DNA from: Microbaculum marinisediminis
GTDB lineage: Bacteria > Pseudomonadota > Alphaproteobacteria > Rhizobiales > Tepidamorphaceae
Length of the DNA: 64,000 nt
Assembly: GCF_025397915.1 (NCBI RefSeq)
Contig: NZ_JALIDZ010000015.1
Coordinates: forward strand, 1-64,000
Direction: 5' to 3'
Part shown: positions 1 through 10,716 of the stretch, in pieces
Numbering within the stretch: position 1 is the stretch's first letter
How the letters are laid out: each line of letters begins with the position of its first letter
Notes under the pieces: model-generated
What the model was told of the DNA's origin: nothing
What the model saw: only the letters and a program-made list of their open reading frames with translations
Database searches by the model: none
Made by a program: the position numbers and the translations under genes

Positions 1-125
1 CCCGCGAAAGCGGGAATGAGCGGAGGTCCGCCGCGGCCGTGCCTGATCGCGTCCCGACTCCCGCTTTCGCGGGAGTGAGCGGGCGAAAAGGGAGCTTTTG
101 CGGGAGTGAGCGGACGAAACGGGAG
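1..125. repeat. Intergenic palindromic repeat cluster with a 31-bp tandem duplication
   Basis: The stretch downstream of greA is built from copies of a short palindrome, CCCGC-(GAAA/TTTC)-GCGGG, followed by (A/G)TGAGCGG. Positions 63-93 and 94-124 form a two-copy tandem repeat of period 31 that differs at only a few bases. Similar GCGAAAGCGGG palindromes are common between genes in alphaproteobacteria. No open reading frame is supported here. It may also act in 3' end formation for greA, but there is no T-run on the minus strand. Confidence 0.7.
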
Positions 126-142
126 AGCCCCGCTCCGCCGGC

Positions 143-616
143 CTACTTGAAGCTGATGTTGAGGATCTCGTAGCCGCGGGCGCCGCCAGGGGCCGCGACC
201 TCGAAGGAATCGCCCTGCTGCTTGCCGATCATGGCGCGGGCGATCGGGGAGGAGATCGAGATCTTGCCCGCCTTCACGTCGGCCTCGGTGTCGCCGACGA
301 TGCGGTAGACCTTCTCCTCGTCCGTATCCTCGTCGACGATCTTGACGGTCGCGCCGAAGGTGACGGTGTTGCCGGCCAGCTTGGTGACGTCGATCACGTC
401 GGCGCGGCCGATCTGGTCCTCGAGCTCGGCGACGCGCGCCTCGTTGAGGCCCTGGGCTTCCTTCGCGGCGTGGTACTCGGCGTTCTCCGACAGGTCACCA
501 TGCGCGCGCGCTTCCGCGATTGCCTGGATGATGCGCGGGCGTTCCACCTGCTTCAGCCTCTTCAGCTCGCTTTCGAGCGCGGAATAGCCTTCGGCCGTCA
601 TCGGAATCTTGTTCAT
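143..616 (-). CDS. greA: Transcription elongation factor GreA
   Basis: 157-residue GreA. It enters the RNA polymerase secondary channel and stimulates cleavage of backtracked transcripts. The N-terminal coiled coil is visible (residues about 10-75, with the acidic tip segment [16 protein letters not shown]), followed by the FKBP-like C-terminal domain ([15 protein letters not shown]). The length matches the family. The start [10 protein letters not shown] was chosen because residues encoded further upstream are basic, non-conserved and unlike GreA. The gene lies 115 bp downstream of carB on the same strand, so the two may share a transcript. Two other proteins with the GreA C-terminal fold lie nearby at 5968-7057. 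Confidence 0.97.
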   Translation of the reverse strand: MNKIPMTAEGYSALESELKRLKQVERPRIIQAIAEARAHGDLSENAEYHAAKEAQGLNEARVAELEDQIGRADVIDVTKLAGNTVTFGATVKIVDEDTDEEKVYRIVGDTEADVKAGKISISSPIARAMIGKQQGDSFEVAAPGGARGYEILNISFK

Positions 617-731
617 CGGAGAAATCGCTCCAAAAGAAAACCGCCCGCGGAGCGACTCAGCGTCACCACCGCGGCCAGCAGGGATGTTCGAATATGCGCT
701 GGAAAAGAGCAATGCCCTCTTTTTGGCGCAC

Positions 732-4076
<3,345 letters not shown>

Positions 4077-4271
4077 ATCTGTCGGCGCGCTGGCTTGCGC
4101 GGGCGCCCCGCGCCGCTTTCGGGGGCGCGTTTCGCTCGCTGGGGTGTACGTATGGGTTGGCCGGGCGCGATACATAGGGGAAAACGCGCGCGTGAGGAAG
4201 CCCGGTATCGGGCGGAATTCGCGTAAGGCGGAATTGGCGTCGGAGGGAAGGCGTCTCGGGCGGAATTCGTC

Positions 4272-4547
4272 TCAGGCGGAATCCTGGCCTTCGGGCTCCG
4301 ACAGCGTGCTGATCTCGGTGCCGTCGAAATCGGCGATGCCCTGGGACAGAGCGTAGCAAGCCAGCCGCACGGTCTTGGGAATCTCCACCTTCTTGCCGTC
4401 GCGTTCGCCCTTCTCATAGTACTGGATCATACGTTTCTTGAGGCCGAGCAGGTCTGCGGCCTCCTTCTGTCGCAGTCCCTGCGCCTTGCGCCAGGCGCGG
4501 AACTGGTTCGACGTCATGGTGCCGTTGAATTTCTCTGAATTCGGCAT
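4272..4547 (-). CDS. Small XRE-type helix-turn-helix repressor
   Basis: 91-residue protein that is essentially one Cro/C1-type HTH domain (residues about 15-60: FRAWRKAQGLRQKEAADLLG, then MIQYYEKGERDG) with a short acidic tail. The first Met is preferred because AGGGA lies 9 nt before it; Met11 is an alternative. It faces a tiny plus-strand transcription unit (4616-4911), and the region between them carries an array of GCAC-N3-GTGC inverted repeats, one of which (4596-4606) lies 49 bp upstream of this start. That arrangement suggests an autoregulated repressor. The family resembles phage or toxin-antitoxin-type regulators, but no prophage or toxin gene is visible. Confidence 0.85.
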   Translation of the reverse strand: MPNSEKFNGTMTSNQFRAWRKAQGLRQKEAADLLGLKKRMIQYYEKGERDGKKVEIPKTVRLACYALSQGIADFDGTEISTLSEPEGQDSA

Positions 4548-4595
4548 GCCGCGCCGGTCCCTGTTTCCGTCACGAAATATTCATTAACCTGACAT

Positions 4596-4670
4596 GCACA
4601 ATGTGCGGTTTATCCTTGACTGAATCGCACACAGTGCACATAGTGTGTCTCACGAAAGCGCACTTGGTGC
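4596..4670. promoter_or_regulatory. Operator array, GCAC-N3-GTGC
   Basis: Three 11-bp inverted repeats with perfect GCAC/GTGC arms occur at 4596-4606 (centre AAT), 4627-4637 (ACA) and 4660-4670 (TTG). A fourth near-match, GCAC-ATA-GTGT, occupies 4636-4646 and overlaps the second. The centres of the perfect sites are 31 and 33 bp apart, about three helical turns, so they would lie on one face of the DNA. They sit between the HTH repressor gene and the small plus-strand unit and cover its predicted promoter. Binding by the adjacent HTH protein is an inference. Confidence 0.65.
4616..4644 (+). promoter_or_regulatory. Predicted sigma70 promoter of the small unit
   Basis: TTGACT (4616-4621), a 17-bp spacer and CATAGT (4639-4644, four of six matches to the consensus). 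The operators at 4627-4646 lie exactly within the spacer and -10 element, as expected for a repressible promoter. Confidence 0.5.
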
Positions 4671-4728
4671 CTTCGATCAAGACCAATTCTAGTTCGGAGC
4701 ACCAAGAGACTGAAGAAAGGATAACAAC

Positions 4729-4854
4729 ATGCTGGTCGATCTGCTCATTGCACGGGCAGCCATGGGGCCGCGGCATGTGGACATGCATCGGTCCGCGACA
4801 TTCAACTGTCGACTGCATGCCCTCCTGCGTCGCGCAGGGCGATTGTTCGGCTAG
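4729..4854 (+). CDS. Small ORF of 41 codons in a repressible transcription unit
   Basis: Begins MLVDLLIARAAMGPRHVDMH and ends with LRRAGRLFG. It is preceded by GAAAGGA 7 nt from the ATG, follows a predicted promoter by about 85 nt, and is followed 16 nt later by a strong intrinsic terminator. The peptide is basic with a short hydrophobic N-terminus; I do not recognise it. The transcript could equally be a small regulatory RNA. The evidence for a real unit is the promoter-operator-RBS-terminator arrangement rather than protein similarity. Confidence 0.45.
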   Translation: MLVDLLIARAAMGPRHVDMHRSATFNCRLHALLRRAGRLFG

Positions 4855-4870
4855 GTCCGGCAAGGAAACA

Positions 4871-4911
4871 TCAAAACGGGGCGCGGCACTACGATCCGCG
4901 CCCCGTTTTGA
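4871..4911 (+). terminator. Rho-independent terminator
   Basis: Perfect 16-bp stem (4871-4886 with 4896-4911) and 9-nt loop. The stem has a GC core and an outer TCAAAAC/GTTTTGA part that supplies a U-rich descending arm. It ends the small unit starting near 4650 and insulates the metallopeptidase gene. Confidence 0.85.
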
Positions 4912-5043
4912 TTCCAGGCCGCGTCCGGCGCCGCATCCGGCGCAAGAATCGTCGAAGATGGTGCGGCGGCTTTGCGTTGCCGCCTGAGCGAACCCGCCCT
5001 ACCATCGGCGCAGCCAATCGGAGCGGCGAAGGGAACAGCAGTC

Positions 5044-5949
5044 ATGCGGTGGCGAGGCCGGCGGGGTAGCGACAACGTGGAAGACCGGCGCGGGGCCGGC
5101 ATGTCGGGCGGGTTCGGCATTCCCGGAGGCGGCATGCGCATGCCGCGCGGCGGGGCCGGCCGGGCGGGCTTCGGCGGCATCGGCTTCCTGATCGTCATCG
5201 TCGTCGTGGCGATGCTGCTGGGCATCAACCCGCTGACGCTCCTGCAGGGCGTGGACGGCACGATGCCGGCGCAGCCCCAGGGCGAGGCGCCGGCGCCGCC
5301 GCAGAGCGACGAGATGGCCCAGTTCGTCTCCGTGGTCCTGGCCGATACGGAAGACACCTGGCAAAAGACGTTCCGCAGCGAATTCGGCGCCGACTACCCG
5401 CAGCCGCGGCTGGTGCTCTTCACCGGCGCGATCCGGTCCGCCTGCGGCTTCGCCCAATCGGCGACCGGGCCGTTCTATTGTCCCGGCGATCGCAAGGTCT
5501 ACATCGACCTAGCCTTCTACGATGAGCTTCGCCGCCGCTTCCAGGCGCCGGGCGATTTCGCCCAGGCCTACGTGATTGCCCACGAGGTCGGCCACCACAT
5601 CCAGAACCTCACCGGCGTGTTGCCGAAATTCGACGAGATGCGGCGGCGGCTGCCTCAGGCCGAGGCCAACCAGCTGTCCGTCCGCGTCGAGCTTCAGGCC
5701 GACTGCTATGCCGGGGTCTGGGCGCACGATACCGCGCAGAAGGGCCTGCTGGAGACGGGGGATATCGAGGAGGCGATGAACGCCGCCACCCAGATCGGTG
5801 ACGACGCCATCCAGAAGCGCACCCAGGGCTATGTCGTGCCGGACGCCTTCAATCACGGAACCTCGGCTCAGCGCCAGCGCTGGTTCCGCATCGGCCTGAC
5901 CGAAGGCCGAATGGAGGCGTGCGACACGTTCAGCCCCGAGCGGGTGTGA
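5044..5949 (+). CDS. Membrane-anchored neutral zinc metallopeptidase (YpfJ family)
   Basis: 301-residue protein of the YpfJ/neutral zinc metallopeptidase family. A Gly/Arg-rich N-terminus is followed by one transmembrane segment (about residues 40-62: GIGFLIVIVVVAMLLGI), then a domain with the zinc motif HEVGH (residues 180-184) in AYVIAHEVGHHIQNLTG. The downstream RVELQADCYAGVWAHD supplies the third ligand region typical of the family. The start MRWRGRRGSD follows AAGGGAA; upstream codons are not conserved. Substrate unknown; the active domain is probably periplasmic. It stands alone between the terminator at 4871-4911 and the convergent rnk-like gene 18 bp away. Confidence 0.93.
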   Translation: MRWRGRRGSDNVEDRRGAGMSGGFGIPGGGMRMPRGGAGRAGFGGIGFLIVIVVVAMLLGINPLTLLQGVDGTMPAQPQGEAPAPPQSDEMAQFVSVVLADTEDTWQKTFRSEFGADYPQPRLVLFTGAIRSACGFAQSATGPFYCPGDRKVYIDLAFYDELRRRFQAPGDFAQAYVIAHEVGHHIQNLTGVLPKFDEMRRRLPQAEANQLSVRVELQADCYAGVWAHDTAQKGLLETGDIEEAMNAATQIGDDAIQKRTQGYVVPDAFNHGTSAQRQRWFRIGLTEGRMEACDTFSPERV

Positions 5950-5967
5950 CGGCTACGCGCCGGCCGC

Positions 5968-6384
5968 TCAGGCCGCCGGCGTGACCTCGAGGACCGTCAA
6001 CCACCGGACTTCGCCGCCGCGGGTCGCCCACGAGATCTCGGCGCCTTCCGACAGTCCGATCAGGGCGGCGCCGATCGGGGTGAGCACCGAGACGCGCTTG
6101 GCGCCGATGTCCGCGTCCGCCGGCATCACCAGCGTGACGGACTGGACGCGGTCCAGGGCGTTGTCGCGATAGGTCACGGACGAGCCGATGCTGACGACGT
6201 GAGCCGGCAGTGAGCCGGCCGGCACCACCGTGGCGCGTTCGATCTCGCGCAAGATCCGGTCCGAAATCTCCGGAATCCGTTCGGATACGGCGAAGGCGAG
6301 GTCCTGAAGCCGGGCGGCATGGTCTGCATCGAAGAACACTGGCGGTTCGTCCTTCGAGGGGATGGGATTGTTTTCTGGCGACAT
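5968..6384 (-). CDS. rnk: Rnk-type nucleoside diphosphate kinase regulator (GreA/GreB C-terminal fold)
   Basis: 138-residue protein with a short N-terminal helical part (RLQDLAFAVSERIPEISDRI) and the GreA/GreB FKBP-like domain (DIGAKRVSVLTPIGAALIGL, then GAEISWATRGGE). Rnk proteins bind RNA polymerase near the secondary channel, and rnk was first described as altering nucleoside diphosphate kinase levels. The start MSPENNPIPS has AGGAGA at suitable distance. It lies 139 bp downstream of a second Rnk-like gene on the same strand, and greA is 5.3 kb away, so three GreA-fold proteins are found within 7 kb. Confidence 0.9.
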   Translation of the reverse strand: MSPENNPIPSKDEPPVFFDADHAARLQDLAFAVSERIPEISDRILREIERATVVPAGSLPAHVVSIGSSVTYRDNALDRVQSVTLVMPADADIGAKRVSVLTPIGAALIGLSEGAEISWATRGGEVRWLTVLEVTPAA

Positions 6385-6523
6385 TTCGATTGGTCTCCTA
6401 TGACGCATCGCGCCGCGGCGCGACATGCGGGCGCCACGGCGTTAAAGAGCTGCTAGCGAATTCAAGATGCGGCGCGGACACCCGAGGGCGGCGCGGACCG
6501 CTCCTCGTGGCTGTCCGAGTCAT

Positions 6524-7057
6524 TCAGCCCCGCAGAGTCCGGCGGGCGGCTTCGGGCTGAAACGCGACGTCCAGTACCGTGACGTGACCGATGCTGCCGT
6601 CGTCCTGTACCAAAGGCGCATGCTGCCCAGCGGTCATCCCGAGGAGCGTCATGCCCAGGAGCGAGCGGACGGTGACGGCAGCCGACTCGTCGTCCTTGTG
6701 CTCCCAGTGGCGGAGCACGCACGTGGTGTCCGGCTCACCGTTGACCGAGTAGGCCACGCGACTGTTTCCCGTGACCACGTCCGGCGAGATGTCGTCGCTC
6801 AGCACGATCCGCGCGTCCGCCAGCTTGGTGCGGATGAGGCGAAGCAGCAGGCGATCGTCGGTCCCGGTTCCGCGTGGCAATTGCAGCAGATGCCCTTCCA
6901 CCAGGGTGTAGTCCTTGATGGTCATCTGGCACTCGATGGGTCTCAGCAGCTCCAGGCGAGGGGAATCCGCCGCGCCGTTAAGCGGGTCGAACCCCATTTC
7001 CAGTTTGTCCAGAAGCTGATCGTCCGTTTCGACGCACGGCAACGTGAATGCACGCAT
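6524..7057 (-). CDS. GreA/GreB-domain protein, Rnk-like paralogue
   Basis: 177-residue relative of Rnk. The N-terminal ~60 residues (MRAFTLPCVETDDQLLDKLE) are specific to this subgroup. Residues about 65-110 carry the helical arm (DDRLLLRLIRTKLADARIVL), and 110-177 the GreA C-terminal fold (VTVRSLLGMTLLGMTAGQ, IGHVTVLDVAFQPE). The start was set at MRAFTLPC because of an excellent GGAGGGAG site; in-frame codons upstream run through a highly structured leader (7124-7204) and are not protein-like. Probably a secondary-channel or polymerase-binding regulator; its target is unknown. Confidence 0.82.
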   Translation of the reverse strand: MRAFTLPCVETDDQLLDKLEMGFDPLNGAADSPRLELLRPIECQMTIKDYTLVEGHLLQLPRGTGTDDRLLLRLIRTKLADARIVLSDDISPDVVTGNSRVAYSVNGEPDTTCVLRHWEHKDDESAAVTVRSLLGMTLLGMTAGQHAPLVQDDGSIGHVTVLDVAFQPEAARRTLRG

Positions 7058-7123
7058 GGTGCTCCCTCCAGAGGACCGTGCGGTCATCCGGCCTCGGTTA
7101 TCCAATCTGATTTTGTTGGAAAC

Positions 7124-7204
7124 CCCCGAAGCGGGTGTAGCGTAAGCGCTAACCTGCCCGCTCGGGGCTAGGAGCCTGCGAGCAGGGACCCTGCAAATAG
7201 CAGG
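7124..7204 (-). promoter_or_regulatory. Structured intergenic or leader element
   Basis: Three hairpins in 81 bp. The first is two-tiered: outer CCCCGA(a)GCGGG (7124-7135) with CCCGCTCGGGG (7157-7167), and inner TAGCG (7138-7142) with CGCTA (7147-7151). The second is CCTGC-GA-GCAGG (7175-7186) and the third CCTGC-AAATA-GCAGG (7190-7204). It lies 67-147 bp upstream of the GreA-like gene and could be its 5' leader or a cis-regulatory RNA. It does not match any riboswitch class I can name. Confidence 0.4.
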
Positions 7205-7216
7205 AATCGGTAATTT

Positions 7217-7244
7217 TTGACATTGTACGTCATGCAATAATAAT
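7217..7244 (+). promoter_or_regulatory. Strong sigma70-type promoter
   Basis: TTGACA (7217-7222), 16-bp spacer, AATAAT (7239-7244, five of six). A perfect inverted repeat TGACA-G-TGTCA (7257-7267) lies just after the expected start of transcription and could be an operator. The next plus-strand gene begins 200 nt downstream. Confidence 0.55.
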
Positions 7245-7250
7245 GGTGAT

Positions 7251-7351
7251 GGCGAGTGACAGTGTCAACCATGCTCCCATGGGCGGGCGCGTGAGGGTGG
7301 CGAGTGCGTGTCGAATGCCGTCTTTACAGCGGGCCGATCCCGGCCGTTTTG
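7251..7351 (+). ncRNA. Candidate ~100-nt small RNA between promoter and terminator
   Basis: From the predicted start of transcription near 7251 the sequence runs to a GC hairpin GGCCG-ATCC-CGGCC (7332-7345) followed by GTTTTG, a weak intrinsic terminator. The only reading frame begins before the expected transcript start and runs through the hairpin to a stop at about 7363, so a peptide is unlikely. It could alternatively be the leader of the cupin gene at 7452 with an attenuator. Confidence 0.3.
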
Positions 7352-7451
7352 TGACGTCTGGATGATGATCCGCGGACCGAGGGCTGGACTCCCGGTGTTG
7401 CTGCGGTGCAGCATGCTGTCGCATCATTGATAATGCGCTAGGATCCGCTCG

Positions 7452-7976
7452 ATGGCCGTTCAGGACTATGTCGCGTTGCCGCCGATCACGGCCGTCCATC
7501 TCGCCGATGACGGACGCATTCCCAACAGCCGCCTGCCGCTGTTGATCTTCCACGCCGCCATCGCCCCGCGCCTGGCAAGCGCCGAAGCGTTCGAAGCGCT
7601 GTTTTCGGCAAACGGCTGGACGCCGGCGTGGCGGTCGACGATCTTCCCGTATCATCACTTCCATTCGACCGCGCACGAGGCGCTGGGCGTTGCAGCCGGG
7701 ACGGCACGTATCCTGGTCGGCGGCGACTACGGCCGGGAATTCGATATCGCCGCCGGCGACGCGATCGTCATTCCGGCCGGCGTCGGCCACAAGCGGCTGT
7801 CCTCGAGCCCGGACTTCGAGGTCGTGGGCGCCTATCCGCCCGGCCAGGACTGGGACTTGCTGAAGGGCGATCGCGGCGAGCGGCCGCTGGCGGACGAGAA
7901 TATCAACCGTGTTCCGCTGCCGGATTGCGATCCGGTGAACGGATCGGGCGGCCTTCTGACCGAGCTCTGGAAATGA
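7452..7976 (+). CDS. Cupin-domain protein (YjlB-like)
   Basis: 174-residue cupin. The conserved beta-barrel is at about residues 65-130, with the metal-ligand motifs YHHFHSTAHEALGVAAG and GDAIVIPAGVGHKRL. The length and C-terminal segment fit the YjlB-like family, whose enzymatic role is not established. ATG is preceded by AGGATCC. Stand-alone gene downstream of the candidate small RNA region; no pathway neighbours. Confidence 0.85.
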   Translation: MAVQDYVALPPITAVHLADDGRIPNSRLPLLIFHAAIAPRLASAEAFEALFSANGWTPAWRSTIFPYHHFHSTAHEALGVAAGTARILVGGDYGREFDIAAGDAIVIPAGVGHKRLSSSPDFEVVGAYPPGQDWDLLKGDRGERPLADENINRVPLPDCDPVNGSGGLLTELWK

Positions 7977-8134
7977 GCCCGGGCCCGGCGCCCGCAGGGG
8001 CACGGCCATTATCCTTACCGCTTTGCTAAAAACGTCGGAGCAATACCGCTTTCTGCCGCATTGTTTTATTTACCTGGCAAAGCTATCGAAAGCGAACAGC
8101 GTTTCGTGGACCAAGAGAGGAGATCACCAGTAAA

Positions 8135-8602
8135 ATGACATTCTCACCCCGAAAGTCACTGTCCGCAGCGGGCGCCGCCCTGGCACTCTCTCTTGGCTGG
8201 TCCGCAGTCGCGGGTGCCGAGCCCGTCGTGTTGACGCCGTGTGCCGGCGACGAACTGGCGGGCGAATGGCTCGTGCTCTATCAGCTTCGTCAGGCGGAAT
8301 ATTGCCAACTGACGCTCGACGATACCGGGCTCATCACCGATGCGACCTGCTATTCGCGGAAGGGTAAACCCCTGCGCGCGGAAATGAGCGGCAAGCTTCT
8401 GCTCGAACCGAGTTGCGCCGTCGTGAACGACGGCGACCCTATCCGCCTGTCGAAACTAAAAGGCAAGGGGAAGGGCAAGTACGGGAAGTTCGAGGTCGAG
8501 GCGCAGTTGAGCGAGGACCGTTCGACCATGGTCGGGCTGTTCCGCTTCCGCACCCATCTGTCGCATATGACGGCGCAGCGCACCGACGTTCCCACCGAGT
8601 AA
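8135..8602 (+). CDS. Exported protein of unknown function
   Basis: 155 residues with a clear Sec signal peptide (MTFSPRKSLSAAGAALALSL, likely cleavage after AVAGA, residue 28). The mature part contains three cysteines (PCAGD, YCQLT, TCYSR, with a further PSCAV) suited to disulfides and a Lys/Gly-rich patch (LKGKGKGKYGKF). A strong RBS (GAGAGGAG) precedes the ATG and an intrinsic terminator follows at 8630. I do not recognise the family. It resembles the small beta-rich periplasmic AprI/Omp19-like proteins in size and in having a W-containing N-terminal strand, but that is only a suggestion. Confidence 0.8.
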   Translation: MTFSPRKSLSAAGAALALSLGWSAVAGAEPVVLTPCAGDELAGEWLVLYQLRQAEYCQLTLDDTGLITDATCYSRKGKPLRAEMSGKLLLEPSCAVVNDGDPIRLSKLKGKGKGKYGKFEVEAQLSEDRSTMVGLFRFRTHLSHMTAQRTDVPTE

Positions 8603-8629
8603 CTCGGGGATATCCGCATCGAATTGCGG

Positions 8630-8667
8630 GGCGCCCGGTTCCCATGGAGCCGGGCGCCTCTTTTTTT
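8630..8667 (+). terminator. Rho-independent terminator
   Basis: Stem GGCGCCCGG (8630-8638) with CCGGGCGCC (8650-8658), followed by TCTTTTTTT. It ends the exported-protein gene; the opposing carA stop lies 52 bp beyond. Confidence 0.9.
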
Positions 8668-8718
8668 GCGTGCCTGGCCGGTGACGTGCGTGCCGACGTC
8701 CGGCGAGCCGTCGCCGCC

Positions 8719-9951
8719 TCAGCGCTCGGCGAGCGCCGGCTCGTTTCTGTTTTCCCGGATCAGGTTGACGAAGCGCGTGAACAGGTAGTGGCTGTCCATC
8801 GGGCCGGGCGACGCCTCGGGGTGATACTGCACCGAGAAGACCGGCCTGTCCTTGACCCGGATGCCGCAATTGGACCCGTCGAAGAGAGAGACGTGGGTTT
8901 CCTCGACGGTGTCGGGCAGGCTGTCGCGGTCGACCGCGAAGCCGTGGTTCATGGACGTGATCTCGACCTTGCCGGTGGTATGGTCCTTGACCGGGTGATT
9001 GGCGCCGTGGTGTCCCTGATGCATCTTCACGGTGCGTCCGCCCAGGGCCAGGCCGAGCATCTGGTGGCCGAGGCAGATGCCGAAGACGGGCAGGCCGGAT
9101 TCGACCAGCGTGCTGATGACCGGCACGGCGTATTCGCCGGTCGCCGCCGGATCGCCGGGCCCGTTCGACAGAAAGATCCCGTCCGGCTTCATCTCGAGGA
9201 TCCGCGCGGCGTCGGTCGAGGCGGGTACCACCGTCACCTTGCAGCCGAGCCCGGCGAGCTGCCGCAGGATGTTGCGCTTCGCGCCGTAGTCGATCGCCAC
9301 GACGTGGTACTCGGGCGATTCCTGCCGGCCGTATCCCGCACCCCATACCCAGGGCGTCTCGTCCCAGACATAGGTCTGCGCGGTCGTGACGTCGGGGACC
9401 AGGTCCATGCCCACGAGGCCCGGCCAGCCGGCGGCCTGGGCCTTCAGTGCCTCGATGTCGAAGCTGCCATCCGGGCTGTGCGCGATCACGGCGTTGGGCA
9501 TTCCGGTTTCGCGGATCCGCGCGGTCAGCGCCCGCGTGTCGATGCCGCTGAGGCCGATGATGCCGCGATGCTTGAGCCATTCGCCGAAGGGCCGGGCCGA
9601 ACGCCAGTTCGACGGCTCGGTGATCGGCGTGCGGAGAATGCAGCCGCGCACCCCCGAGGCAGAGGCCATGTTGACCGTCTCGATGTCCTCGTCGTTGGTG
9701 CCGACATTGCCGACATGCGGGAAGGTGAACGTGACGATCTGGCCGGCATAGGAGGGATCGGTCAGGATCTCCTGATAGCCGGTCATGGCGGTGTTGAAGC
9801 AGACCTCGCCGACCGCGTGGCCGGTGGCGCCAAGCCCCATGCCTTCCAGCACCGTTCCGTCGGCGAGGACGAGAAGCGCCGTCGCAACGGGGTCCGCCCA
9901 GCCTTCACCTTGCCCGGAGGCGACAGCCTCCACGGGACCTTGCGCAGCCAT
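8719..9951 (-). CDS. carA: Carbamoyl-phosphate synthase small subunit CarA
   Basis: 410-residue glutamine amidotransferase subunit that supplies ammonia to CarB. The N-terminal CPSase small-chain domain (residues about 25-155, [20 protein letters not shown]) is followed by a class I amidotransferase domain with nucleophile Cys293 ([11 protein letters not shown]) and His377/Glu379 (VQYHPEA). The first 20 residues are a non-conserved extension. It is divergent from yqeY, with which it shares a 242-bp intergenic region. Confidence 0.98.
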   Translation of the reverse strand: MAAQGPVEAVASGQGEGWADPVATALLVLADGTVLEGMGLGATGHAVGEVCFNTAMTGYQEILTDPSYAGQIVTFTFPHVGNVGTNDEDIETVNMASASGVRGCILRTPITEPSNWRSARPFGEWLKHRGIIGLSGIDTRALTARIRETGMPNAVIAHSPDGSFDIEALKAQAAGWPGLVGMDLVPDVTTAQTYVWDETPWVWGAGYGRQESPEYHVVAIDYGAKRNILRQLAGLGCKVTVVPASTDAARILEMKPDGIFLSNGPGDPAATGEYAVPVISTLVESGLPVFGICLGHQMLGLALGGRTVKMHQGHHGANHPVKDHTTGKVEITSMNHGFAVDRDSLPDTVEETHVSLFDGSNCGIRVKDRPVFSVQYHPEASPGPMDSHYLFTRFVNLIRENRNEPALAER

Positions 9952-10132
9952 ACAAAGCTCCTTACATATCCGCGCCGTGACGAGCCGCCCCGCCGTTCAG
10001 GCGGAGACTTGGCGGCTGATGTGTCGGCCAATAGGGATCCAAGCGGAAGCTAGGACACAGGCAAATCCTCGTCAAGGAACGAGGGTTAGAAATTATCGCT
10101 GAAATATCAATGACTTGCGGGATATCTCTCGG

Positions 10133-10162
10133 TTGCGTCACCGGCGCACACTAGGGTATTCT
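10133..10162 (+). promoter_or_regulatory. Possible yqeY promoter
   Basis: TTGCGT (10133-10138), 18-bp spacer, TATTCT (10157-10162), 31 bp upstream of the yqeY start. It is the best sigma70-like pair in the carA-yqeY intergenic region, where nothing else stands out. Confidence 0.35.
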
Positions 10163-10193
10163 GCAATCTGTCGGGCAAAAGGACGGACAACAG

Positions 10194-10646
10194 ATGTTGC
10201 GCGACCAGATCAACGATGCGCTCAAACTGGCGGTGAAAGGCCAGGACAAACGCCGTATGGCGACGCTGCGCCTCATTAATGCCGCGGTCAAGGACCGCGA
10301 CATAGCGGCGCGGACGGGCGGCAAGGACAGCGTCAGCGACGACGAGATTCGCGAGCTCCTGCAGAAGATGGTTCGGCAGCGCGAGGAATCGGCGACGGTC
10401 TATGCCGAGGCCGGGCGCACCGAGCTTGCCGAGCAGGAGCGCGAGGAGATCGCGATCATCCGCGATTTCCTGCCCCGTCAGCTCTCCGAGGACGAGGTGC
10501 GCTGCGCCTGCGAGGCGGTGGTCAAGGACATCGGCGCGCACGGCCTGCGCGACATGGGCAAGTGCATGGCGACGCTGAAGGAGCGTTTCCCCGGCCAGAT
10601 CGACTTCGGCCGCGCCTCCACCGTCGTCAAGCAGATGCTGGCCTGA
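10194..10646 (+). CDS. yqeY: GatB/YqeY-domain protein
   Basis: 150 residues, the usual size of stand-alone YqeY proteins. These share the tail domain of the GatB subunit of tRNA amidotransferase and are often found beside dnaG and rpoD, as here. Typical segments: KRMAT-type helix (DKRRMATLRLINAAVKD), LLQKMVRQREESA, and the C-terminal GHLRDMGK-like segment GLRDMGKCMATLKERF. The exact function is unsettled; an effect on tRNA-dependent amidation is assumed from the domain. It ends in its own intrinsic terminator, so dnaG is transcribed separately. Confidence 0.93.
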   Translation: MLRDQINDALKLAVKGQDKRRMATLRLINAAVKDRDIAARTGGKDSVSDDEIRELLQKMVRQREESATVYAEAGRTELAEQEREEIAIIRDFLPRQLSEDEVRCACEAVVKDIGAHGLRDMGKCMATLKERFPGQIDFGRASTVVKQMLA

Positions 10647-10675
10647 CCCGGCCCGCGCAACCGAATCGGACACTG

Positions 10676-10703
10676 AAGGTCCCGGCCATCGCCGGGACCT
10701 TTT
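10676..10703 (+). terminator. Rho-independent terminator of yqeY
   Basis: Stem AAGGTCCCGG (10676-10685) with CCGGGACCTT (10692-10701), loop CCATCG, T-run at 10700-10703. Confidence 0.9.
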
Positions 10704-10716
10704 GCGTTTCCGCCGG

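Noticed and set aside
4272-4911. Prophage remnant or toxin-antitoxin system
   Set aside because: The HTH gene resembles such regulators, but no toxin, integrase, attachment repeats or phage genes are seen; kept only as a repressor with a small unit.
4601-4987. 128-codon plus-strand frame across the operator array and terminator
   Set aside because: It would read through the promoter, operators and a perfect terminator; the 41-codon ORF in another frame has the better signals.
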